From Dialister sp. (GTDB taxonomy: Bacteria; Bacillota; Negativicutes; Veillonellales; Dialisteraceae), in NCBI GenBank assembly GCA_022722495.1, contig JAIJLI010000016.1, positions 1-19,703 of the forward strand: DNA of 19,703 nt. Reading direction: 5' to 3'. A program made the position numbers and the translations under genes. The notes beneath the pieces were generated by a model, which was not told where the DNA came from, ran no database searches, and saw only the letters and a program-made list of their open reading frames with translations. Of the stretch, positions 1 through 6,321 are shown piece by piece (the first letter of the stretch is position 1; every line of letters begins with the position of its first letter).

Positions 1-125
1 AAATCAGCGCATTTACAGTCTTGCAATATATTAATTATGTAAACAACAGACCGATTGGCAGGGTTAAGTATGCGCTAAATTAATTCCGCCAACGGGTAAT
101 ATCCATATTCTTTGATTTTAATCAT
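1..125 (-). pseudogene. Interrupted small reading frame, possibly DUF4248-like, running off the left edge
   Basis: A reading frame starts with ATG at 125 (its first base is shared with the TAA of the upstream frame) and encodes MIKIKEYGYYPLAELI before an in-frame TAG. After the stop the same frame stays open to the window edge and reads coherently (RILNPANRSVVYIINILQD). The opening resembles the start of small Bacteroidota DUF4248-type proteins (I-K-x-Y-x-x-x-E-L-A or L-A-E-L), but this is recognition of a short stretch only. It could be a nonsense-mutated gene or chance. The rest of any such gene lies outside the window. Confidence 0.25.
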
Positions 126-364
126 TAATATCTAACCACAGCCACTTTCAAGCCTCGCTTGGTAGCGGTATCTATCATGTTCGTTGTGCCCCGGCTCTTA
201 CCATCCCAGAAGGCGATGAGAGCATCGGCACCAGAGGCATGACCACTGATGATTACAACATCTTCCTTCTTTTCGTCTTGAAGGAAATAATCACACTTCG
301 CTTTCAACAACTCATAGTTATCGAAATCTCTGCATCCTGCAATGATGATTCTGTATTTAGAGAT
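125..364 (-). pseudogene. DUF2493 (YspA/cpYpsA-like SLOG) protein, internally deleted and without an ATG start
   Basis: The frame reads from KYRIIIAGCRDF, the typical N-terminus of DUF2493 proteins of the SLOG nucleotide-binding superfamily, through IISGHASGADAL, and then jumps directly to IAFWDGKSRGT and the usual end GLKVAVVRY. Intact relatives are about 110-130 residues and carry roughly 35-45 residues between the GADxx motif and the IAFWDGKSRGT motif. Here that block is missing, leaving about 77 residues. The join falls at a GADAL-like sequence that could have occurred on both sides, as expected for deletion between short direct repeats. No ATG precedes the first recognisable residue: the codon where Met is expected is TCT, and an in-frame TAA lies a few codons upstream. 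The first possible start is TTG at 310, after the first motif. The cellular role of the intact family is unclear. Confidence 0.6.
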
Positions 365-402
365 TAAATTATGATTAATCTGTTAGTTGCATCTACTTCT
401 TC

Positions 403-428
403 TATAAACATTATATTGTTTGTTTATA
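403..428. repeat. Perfect 8-bp inverted repeat, AT-rich hairpin
   Basis: TATAAACA at 403-410 pairs with TGTTTATA at 421-428 around a 10-base loop. It has no adjacent T-tract, so it is not a convincing terminator. Between 361 and 722 I see no clear gene apart from the weak 28-codon frame and the leftward promoter listed separately. Confidence 0.35.
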
Positions 429-442
429 AGTTATACTTGAAG

Positions 443-529
443 TTAAAGGCTCTCGTTTGTATCAAAGCCTTCCTTGCATAAACTATCCACCGAAAATCCA
501 AGTTTGACACCTATTACATAATAAGGCAT
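443..529 (-). CDS. Possible 28-residue small protein or gene remnant
   Basis: An ATG at 529 opens a 28-codon frame ending in TAA. It contains the coherent stretch YVIGVKLGFSVD and lies about 65 bases downstream of a good Bacteroidota promoter on the same strand. I do not recognise the product. Without a homology search it may equally be a chance frame or the tail of a decayed gene. Confidence 0.2.
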   Translation of the reverse strand: MPYYVIGVKLGFSVDSLCKEGFDTNESL

Positions 530-594
530 CAGCTACAACTATTCATCTTTAAAGAAGAATGCTATTTCCTTTCATTCCAATAACAAAGTCCCTA

Positions 595-626
595 CAAAGG
601 TATAAAAAACGAGAGTAACCGCCAAA
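595..626 (-). promoter_or_regulatory. Bacteroidota-type promoter reading leftward
   Basis: On the minus strand TTTG (626-623) is separated by exactly 20 bases from TACCTTTG (602-595), matching the Bacteroidota primary sigma consensus TTTG-N19-21-TAnnTTTG. It would start transcription near 588, towards the 28-codon frame and the DUF2493 pseudogene. The 5' leader would be over 200 bases if the pseudogene was its original target. Confidence 0.5.
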
Positions 627-722
627 CTATTAGCTAATATTTTTGACTTTTTACACTTTCAAGATGATTAGAAGTTATCAAAAGAAAGAAACAACTAATA
701 GAATACCAAATGTATCTGTATA

Positions 723-1637
723 ATTTTAATCCTTGTTGTAATGGACGATGGTCTAGTACCGAAGATCCGGCAGAATATGCCCGAGTTAAGCTGCTGTATT
801 AATCCTTGTTGTAATGGAAGATGGTCTCGTACTTAATCATGCTAAGAAAATAGCTAAAGCTCGTTTGTCTTAATCCTTGTTGTAGTGGAAGATGGTCTCG
901 TACGTCTTGTGATTTAGATTATATAATGGATCACTTAGAAGGGTCTTAATCCTTGTTGTAGTGGAAAATGGCCTCGTACGAATGACAAAGGAAATTATAG
1001 AAAAAGTTACGCAGAAGTCTTAATCCTTGTTGTAGTGGAAGATGGTCTAGTACTTTATTTTAAAGAGAAACTTGTATAAAGTAAGTAAAGTCTTAATCCT
1101 TATTGTAGTTGACAATGGTCTCGTACATGACAAAGTTATCGTGGTCAAATATGCTATTTGGAGGTCTTAATCCTTATTGTAGTGGACAATGGTCTAGTAC
1201 GATTGCATCGTTCTTGTATCCATTAGAAGAAGCAGGGTCTTAATCCTTATTGTAGTGGACAATGGTCTAGTACAGGTAATCGTTGAGAGTAAGAAGTATC
1301 CTGTCAGTGTCTTAATCCTTATTGTAGTGGACAATGGTCTAGTACAGAAGACTTTGAATTAATCCCACAAAAATTTATCAAGTCTTAATCCTTATTGTAG
1401 TGGACAATGGTCTAGTACGTATGCTGTTTGGAGGGATAGTTGGCAATGGTGGGGTCTTAATCCTTATTGTAGTGGACAATGGTCTAGTACGATTTTAAAG
1501 CAAGTGCAACAGAGTTGAAAAAGCAGTGTCTTAATCCTTATTGTAGTGGACAATGGTCTAGTACTGACTAAGATTAAAGTTGGTCGTTGTGGTAGAAAGT
1601 GTCTTAATCCTTATTGTAGTGGACAATGGTCTAGTAC
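723..1637 (-). CRISPR. CRISPR array 1: 13 repeats of 37 bp, 12 spacers of 34-39 bp
   Basis: Repeats begin at 723, 796, 867, 943, 1017, 1090, 1164, 1237, 1309, 1382, 1454, 1528 and 1601. The seven rightmost are identical (GTCTTAATCC at one end, GGTCTAGTAC at the other), and divergence grows to the left: repeat 1 starts ATTTTAATCC, and several left-hand repeats have CTCGTAC rather than CTAGTAC. Degeneracy at the left and a conserved leader at the right place the newest end at 1637 and transcription on the minus strand. Read on that strand the repeat ends in ATTAAGAC, which would be the 8-nt crRNA 5' handle left by Cas6. All 12 spacers differ. Spacers 6 and 10 appear to sample the same target gene. 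The array belongs with the type III genes to its right. Confidence 0.98.
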
Positions 1638-1788
1638 TCGACCTTATATGACATTACTGATTATCAATAAGTTAAAGAACTTTACTAAAGAAATATTCAC
1701 TTTCCTTAACTGGAATTTAACCATTTCTTAGCGGGTGCAAAGGTACGACTTTTTTTCGAGATATGCAAGCCAATTATTCTTAAATATT
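1638..1788 (-). promoter_or_regulatory. Leader of CRISPR array 1
   Basis: The 151 bases next to the last perfect repeat are nearly the same as those beside array 2 (14359-14509), with about 20 differences by eye. Shared blocks include TTATCAATAAGTTAAAGAAC next to the array and GAGATATGCAAGCCAAT at the far end. Similarity stops abruptly after about 1788, which sets the outer limit. It contains the promoter for pre-crRNA and presumably the sites used by Cas1-Cas2 for integration. Confidence 0.85.
1737..1768 (-). promoter_or_regulatory. Pre-crRNA promoter in leader 1
   Basis: On the minus strand TTG (1768-1766) is followed after 20 bases by TACCTTTGC (1745-1737), a near-perfect Bacteroidota promoter. 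Transcription would begin near 1730 and run left through the leader into the array. The same elements with the same spacing occur in leader 2. Confidence 0.7.
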
Positions 1789-1848
1789 TGAGCAAATAAT
1801 CCCTTAATATTAACAGCTCTTCACCAAAGGCATTCAAACCAATCCCCC

Positions 1849-1902
1849 AAAAAACTAAAGCACCATTGTAAACAGCCCCTAAAGCCATCTAAAATGGTGC
1901 TT
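1849..1902 (-). terminator. Intrinsic terminator of the cas6-CARF-WYL-CARF operon
   Basis: AAGCACCATT (1858-1867) and AATGGTGCTT (1893-1902) form a perfect 10-bp stem with a 25-base loop. On the minus strand the stem is followed by a T-rich run (TAGTTTTTT, down to 1849). It lies just after the last gene of the leftward operon and before leader 1, so it should insulate array transcription from cas transcription. Confidence 0.65.
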
Positions 1903-1909
1903 CCAAATA

Positions 1910-3208
1910 CTATATCTCAGACAAAACCTCCTCAATACCATCCAACAACTCCTTTATCTTTTCTATTACCTTTTTGGCAGAAAAAGGATTTTTCTTGAAT
2001 CCTGCATGGTTGTAGTCATTGCGCAATTCAACAATCTTCTGTAAGATGGTCACAAAGGCCTTATTTCCCCAAACGCTATCATCTGCCAAAATCTTCTCAA
2101 CAAGTTCCTTGTTCGGCTTTTTTTCTTCAGTATCCTTATTCTGTGTCTTAATCGATATGCAACCAAATATAGCATCACGATTAGCCATTTTTCGATAATC
2201 AAGTTGATAATGACAGCACAAGAAAGTACCCAAACCTTCTTCCAACATGGTGGTAGCCTGCTGATAAAGCTTATTGGCACAACACCATTTGGCAGCCTTG
2301 ATACAGTTCAGCACATTCTCCTTGGCATCAAAATCATTCAAGGACTGCTTGATTTTCTCAAAGATAGGCCTAAGCTGAACAATCGTCACTTTCTGTATTT
2401 CACTAGCTGTGCACTTTAGTTTTCTCACATTCTTACTGCCCACAATAGCATACCCGCGACAGGTGGTGCGTTCCTCAACCATCTCCTTCAACTTCGTGAC
2501 AAAGGAACGTAACTTTTCCGCATCCTTCGTACGGGTTTCTGTATTTCTCAAGATAGGCAGGAGTGAAGATTCTGATAACTCAAAAAGCTTCTCAACCTGA
2601 CCATAACGCAAATAATCCGAGGCAGCCAACGTCCAGTCCTGCAGAACAGAAAGTGGCAGCAAATCCATGATAGGCGCGATATTGCTCTCCTTGTCACGTG
2701 CTTCGTAATTGCCATAAAAGATAGCCTTCACCTTTACATTCTTGAGCAACTTGGCATAGTTGACAAGCACCACCAGCAGCATAGGAAGATAACGAAAACT
2801 GTTGGTGATGTCAAGATACAGTTCATCACCCTCCTGAAGCTTATCAAAGATAACCTCAAATATCTCCCACATCTGATCACTATCCTTGCCATCCGGAATA
2901 GCTATATCCTGATAAGAGAGATTCATATCCAGCAATATCTTCTCCAATCCCTGATACGCAACCTCCTGCTGGAGTTTGGCACAGAAACGAGTCTCCAGAT
3001 TCTTGTCCCAGTTGTTCTTTCTTGCCAAATCCGTCAGGAGCATAAGAACCAGGTCGTTTTCTCCTCCCCAGTTCTCCTGCTGCTGTAGATATTCGAGTAA
3101 ACTCTTCTGTACAAAAAGAGTCTCACCTCCCGTAAAATCATCCTTTCTGTATCGGCAGGTCTCATAGAAAGCCACTCCCAATACAGATAAAAAAACTCTT
3201 CTACTCAT
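1910..3208 (-). CDS. CARF-HEPN ribonuclease, Csx1/TM1812-like (effector A)
   Basis: A 432-residue protein predicted to bind cyclic oligoadenylate made by Cas10 and respond by cutting RNA. The N-terminal half looks like a CARF domain of the TM1812/Csx2 type: strand-rich start (VFLSVLGVAFY) and the signature LYLDITNSFRYLPML at about residues 130-144, whose Ser/Phe/Arg region lines the ligand pocket in relatives. The C-terminal part is helical and carries a HEPN active-site motif, R396-N-D-Y-N-H401 (R-x4-H), as in Csx1-type ribonucleases. It is the last gene of the leftward operon, 5 bases after the WYL gene. Only about 30% of the sequence looks shared with the other CARF-HEPN protein, so this is an old paralogue or separate acquisition rather than a recent duplicate. 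The exact family name (Csx1 versus Csx2) is uncertain; the domain pairing is well supported. Confidence 0.88.
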   Translation of the reverse strand: MSRRVFLSVLGVAFYETCRYRKDDFTGGETLFVQKSLLEYLQQQENWGGENDLVLMLLTDLARKNNWDKNLETRFCAKLQQEVAYQGLEKILLDMNLSYQDIAIPDGKDSDQMWEIFEVIFDKLQEGDELYLDITNSFRYLPMLLVVLVNYAKLLKNVKVKAIFYGNYEARDKESNIAPIMDLLPLSVLQDWTLAASDYLRYGQVEKLFELSESSLLPILRNTETRTKDAEKLRSFVTKLKEMVEERTTCRGYAIVGSKNVRKLKCTASEIQKVTIVQLRPIFEKIKQSLNDFDAKENVLNCIKAAKWCCANKLYQQATTMLEEGLGTFLCCHYQLDYRKMANRDAIFGCISIKTQNKDTEEKKPNKELVEKILADDSVWGNKAFVTILQKIVELRNDYNHAGFKKNPFSAKKVIEKIKELLDGIEEVLSEI

Positions 3209-3213
3209 AAAGC

Positions 3214-4245
3214 TTAATCCTGATAATTTTCAAGAGATTTCTTCAAATCATGAACAAGCTTATCTCTTAAACTCTTTGGCTCCATGACAGTAACCTTGCT
3301 TCCATATGACAAGATTTTGCTCCTCAACTCAAAGTTGTCATACACATATAAAGATACGTAAACATAATCCTTGTCTCCATCACTTTCAAAAAGCTCTTCC
3401 TGGGAGGTATGAATAGGCTTGCTCTCTATATATGGATACTCACCACGATCTATACGTAACTTCACTAAAATCGGTTCCGAACCATCCGGCTTGGTTACAC
3501 CCACCACATTTTCAAAGTAAACAGAAAAATCAACATCACATTCCTTATAATGAATATGCTGGTTGGCCTCCATCTTGAGAATTCGGTCCAGAGCCAGGTT
3601 GTAGATTTTTCCCTCTACCTCGTCTCTGTGCCTGGTGGCAATGAGATACCATCGCTGGTTATACTGCTTGAGGAACTGAGGAAATACGGTCCACTCACTC
3701 TTACCTCTTCCAGGAACCTCATATCTAATGTCCATGGTCTGATGCTGTATGATAGCCTTGAGTAAAGGCTCCAGCAGATCATGAGGCTTCACTCTACCAT
3801 GAGACTCCAGCAATACTTTCTCAAAAGAAATGACTGGGCGATTATCTTTATCATACCCCAGGAACTTGTTGATTTCATCAGTCATGGTGGTCAAGGAAGA
3901 CTCCAAGCCCAATCCCAGGAAATCACCCAAAGCTTTCTTGATCTTATTTAAATTGCATAAAACCACTTGGTTGGCTGCAGAATTACCCTTAATAATAGAG
4001 GAGCCAATATTTTGATATACAAAACATTGACAACCGTCTCTTTTCTGATCTCTGTTAATTTTAAGACCATAATCAGAATCTATTTGTTCCAAGTAATAAC
4101 GATACATACGCTCAGTGGTATCTGTATTTAACCGCTGATTACAATATTTACTGATTTCCTTTATTGTCATTGGACGATCATACTTGCGCAAACATTCATC
4201 AATGAGTTCCAAACGCTTCTGACACATTATATTACCCTTACCCAT
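3214..4245 (-). CDS. WYL-domain transcriptional regulator (HTH-WYL-WCX)
   Basis: A 343-residue protein with the usual architecture of WYL regulators. Residues 8-80 form a helix-turn-helix region of the kind seen in this family (ECLRKYDRPMTIKEISKY, then ERMYRYYLEQI). A WYL domain spans about 160-230, with the signature FPQFLKQYNQRWYLIATR and the conserved NLALDRI. A C-terminal WCX-like region completes it. WYL domains are ligand or nucleic-acid sensors and several regulate CRISPR-Cas loci. The gene sits between two CARF-HEPN genes, 11 bases after one and 5 before the other, so it is co-expressed with the signalling effectors. Met7 is an alternative start. Its operator is unknown; the palindrome in three promoters to the right is a candidate, which is inference. 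Confidence 0.92.
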   Translation of the reverse strand: MGKGNIMCQKRLELIDECLRKYDRPMTIKEISKYCNQRLNTDTTERMYRYYLEQIDSDYGLKINRDQKRDGCQCFVYQNIGSSIIKGNSAANQVVLCNLNKIKKALGDFLGLGLESSLTTMTDEINKFLGYDKDNRPVISFEKVLLESHGRVKPHDLLEPLLKAIIQHQTMDIRYEVPGRGKSEWTVFPQFLKQYNQRWYLIATRHRDEVEGKIYNLALDRILKMEANQHIHYKECDVDFSVYFENVVGVTKPDGSEPILVKLRIDRGEYPYIESKPIHTSQEELFESDGDKDYVYVSLYVYDNFELRSKILSYGSKVTVMEPKSLRDKLVHDLKKSLENYQD

Positions 4246-4256
4246 AATTTTAATTG

Positions 4257-5501
4257 TTAGTTAATATATTTTCCCCCCGTAATAAGCGATGTTCTTAAAC
4301 TTTCAATAATCTTGCCCGAAGAGAAATTACTCTCTAGGGCATGAGCCACAACATTTCTGTTTTTGGTAATCTCGAAATATACTCCTCTCAACTCAAATGG
4401 TATGAACTCCTTGTCATTGCAAATAACATCCTTAATTTTCTGACGCTCATCCTTGTCAAAAGGGTCGTGATTTGCAAGCTGACAGGCATAGGAAAGAATG
4501 CTCTCCTGCAAGGAAATCAAGGCAGCCGTATAGTTCATGTGCTTAAACTGCCACTGGGCCAGCTGATATTGGAACCGTGCTGGATCCTGCTCGGTTCCCT
4601 TGAAATTATTGAGAAAATCCTTCACCACCGGCTTCACAATCATTTCAGGAAGCATCGAATCAAAATCCTTTTTCATCAAAGCTCTCAAAGACTGGGTCTC
4701 CTGAGAGATGGCATACAGATGGTTGAGATTCATCACATCCGAGAAATGCTTCAAACGATTGGTCACATCCATATCCTCCTGCTGAATGAGCCCTGCAATC
4801 TGATAGGCATTTCCATACTGCTTGAAAGCCATGGCTCCCACAATCCAGTCATTGAGTTTGAGGATTTTCTTCAAATCCACAATCGGAGCATAACCATACT
4901 CCTTGCTCATCTCTATCATACCATAATATATATGAGAGATTCTGATATTCTTGCTGCTGACATTCCTCAGATAAAGAAGCAGATTCATGATGGTAATAGG
5001 CAATGAGCGGAAAGAATGGGTAACATCCACGATGAGTTCATCTCCCGTAGAGAGCAACTGGTTCAGCTGCAGGATGATGTTGATATTCTCATTGATTTCC
5101 TCCTCATTCACGCCATATCTTATGAGAGCAAGATGGGCATCCTTTCCAATAGCCGCCTCTATCTCCTTGACATGCGGAATACACAGATCACTCTTGCTGG
5201 TAGCCGCTTCACAATGCTCTGCTATCTCGCAATAGACATCCTCGTCAACCACACCGCCGTTCTTCTCCTGAAAATAGCGATATACCTCTTCCCACATACA
5301 ATGGGCAGTACCAATCAAGATGACCTTATCTATATTCTGTGTTTCATAAAGAGCAGCTGCCATAAATGAGTATTCACCCAGATTCTCTTCACCCAGATGA
5401 TAAGAAGCCCTGCGATATTCACGGGCAGACTTCTCCTCCCCCAATGTCCCCTTGTTCACCAGAGGACCTGTACCGATAAATGATATGAGTACCTTTGCCA
5501 T
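4257..5501 (-). CDS. csx2: CARF-HEPN ribonuclease, Csx2/TM1812 family (effector B)
   Basis: A 414-residue protein starting MAKVLISFIGTGPL, the typical opening of the TM1812/Csx2 CARF family. The CARF signature IVDVTHSFRSLP lies at about 157-168 and IYYGMIE at 191-197. The C-terminal HEPN motif is R382-N-V-V-A-H387 (R-x4-H) within EITKNRNVVAHALE. Predicted role: cyclic-oligoadenylate-gated ribonuclease. The frame is open for another 40 codons upstream (ATG at 5621), but that part overlaps cas6 and lacks family similarity, so I start at 5501, which leaves 4 bases after the cas6 stop. It is second in the leftward operon. Having two CARF-HEPN proteins suggests response to different ring sizes or heteromer formation; the sequence does not decide. 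Confidence 0.88.
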   Translation of the reverse strand: MAKVLISFIGTGPLVNKGTLGEEKSAREYRRASYHLGEENLGEYSFMAAALYETQNIDKVILIGTAHCMWEEVYRYFQEKNGGVVDEDVYCEIAEHCEAATSKSDLCIPHVKEIEAAIGKDAHLALIRYGVNEEEINENINIILQLNQLLSTGDELIVDVTHSFRSLPITIMNLLLYLRNVSSKNIRISHIYYGMIEMSKEYGYAPIVDLKKILKLNDWIVGAMAFKQYGNAYQIAGLIQQEDMDVTNRLKHFSDVMNLNHLYAISQETQSLRALMKKDFDSMLPEMIVKPVVKDFLNNFKGTEQDPARFQYQLAQWQFKHMNYTAALISLQESILSYACQLANHDPFDKDERQKIKDVICNDKEFIPFELRGVYFEITKNRNVVAHALESNFSSGKIIESLRTSLITGGKYIN

Positions 5502-5505
5502 AATA

Positions 5506-6201
5506 TTACTGATTAAAGTTTTTAAATCTATCAGGAAGCTCCCGTCTGGAAAGCGTACCAAAGCCCACGCTACCACTCTTTCCCAACGCAATGCCGTCAG
5601 GAAGTTCCATGTTGCTAACAAACATCAGATCAAAGGTGTCAAACTTCACATGCTTGTAGCTCTGTTCCACAGGCTCTTTCAATTGAGTGATGGCACATTC
5701 TATCTTTTCAGCTGCATGATAGCCAATCCCCTTCAAAAAGGAAAGGATGTTGCCCGTGATGACCTGCTCCAGAAAATTTACCTTGTCGGTAAGAGCCAGC
5801 ATGGAATGGTATTTTTTGAAGTTCTCATCAGTAAGACCGATATAACAGCTCAGACGATAAAGCTTCGGAGGCTCTTCTATCTTCGGAAAATAAGGAGTCA
5901 GCGTACAATCCTCAACATGAAACTCCATCTCCTTCTGTCCTATCTTGAGACTGGCAGGAAACTTACCCACCAATTCCATCACTGCCATGGCTGCTTCCGC
6001 TATTCCGACGAGACAAACATGCCTGTCTATCACCTTGTACTGAACCAAGGGATATCCATATCTCAGCCCATTTGCCTCATGATTGTGAAAATAAGGATTT
6101 TCCCTGCCTGCCAAATCAATAATGGCCCCACGAAAACACCTGAGCCCTACTGAACTCAGGTTTTCCTTAAATCTCAATATCGCTATGTTAGTTGCTTCCA
6201 T
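5506..6201 (-). CDS. cas6: Cas6 crRNA-processing endoribonuclease
   Basis: A 231-residue RAMP-fold protein of usual Cas6 length. The N-terminal half contains LRCFRGAIIDL, the paired histidines H39 and H41 in PYFHNHE, and YGYPLVQYKVID, a stretch typical of Bacteroidota Cas6. The C-terminal ferredoxin fold ends in a glycine-rich loop GKSGSVGFGTLSRR (207-220), which contacts the repeat RNA. It should cut pre-crRNA from both arrays inside the 37-nt repeat to leave the AUUAAGAC handle; H39/H41 are candidate catalytic residues by position only. It is the first gene of the leftward operon, divergent from cas10 across 120 bases. Assignment is by motifs; no other processing nuclease is present. Confidence 0.88.
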   Translation of the reverse strand: MEATNIAILRFKENLSSVGLRCFRGAIIDLAGRENPYFHNHEANGLRYGYPLVQYKVIDRHVCLVGIAEAAMAVMELVGKFPASLKIGQKEMEFHVEDCTLTPYFPKIEEPPKLYRLSCYIGLTDENFKKYHSMLALTDKVNFLEQVITGNILSFLKGIGYHAAEKIECAITQLKEPVEQSYKHVKFDTFDLMFVSNMELPDGIALGKSGSVGFGTLSRRELPDRFKNFNQ

Positions 6202-6215
6202 TTCTTGTTTTTGTG

Positions 6216-6224
6216 GCGAAAATA
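6216..6224 (-). promoter_or_regulatory. Candidate promoter (-7 element) of the cas6 operon
   Basis: On the minus strand TATTTTCGC is one base from TAnnTTTGC and would place the start of transcription a few bases before the cas6 ATG at 6201. The nearest TTTG upstream is only about 14 bases away, so the -33 element is poor. The palindrome seen upstream of cas1 is absent here. Confidence 0.35.
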
Positions 6225-6287
6225 CAAAAAAAATCCGACAAAACGCTTTTTTTTGCTGAAAAAATAGTTTTTCCCATCTTTTTTTTA

Positions 6288-6300
6288 TACTTTTACACCC
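6288..6300 (+). promoter_or_regulatory. Candidate promoter (-7 element) of the cas10 effector operon
   Basis: TACTTTTACACCC differs at two positions from TACCTTTGCACCC, which is used in front of other genes here, and lies about 20 bases before the cas10 ATG. No good TTTG is seen 20 bases upstream; the preceding stretch is a run of T and A. The cas1-type palindrome is absent, so the effector operon appears to be regulated differently from adaptation. Confidence 0.45.
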
Positions 6301-6321
6301 ACAATCTTAAAACAAAACAAG

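Noticed and set aside
1546..1731. Plus-strand 61-codon frame covering the last repeats of array 1
   Set aside because: It is made of two CRISPR repeats, a spacer and leader sequence, with no protein-like features.
4341..5006. Plus-strand 221-codon frame
   Set aside because: It lies wholly antisense to the CARF-HEPN gene at 4257-5501, which has clear family motifs; the antisense product is His/Leu/Ile-rich with no recognisable domain.
5502..5621. N-terminal extension of the CARF-HEPN gene to ATG 5621
   Set aside because: The additional 40 codons overlap cas6 in another frame, and the family N-terminus (VLISFIGTG) begins right after ATG 5501.
5452..6153. Plus-strand 233-codon frame
   Set aside because: Antisense to cas6 and its junction with the CARF-HEPN gene; no motifs.
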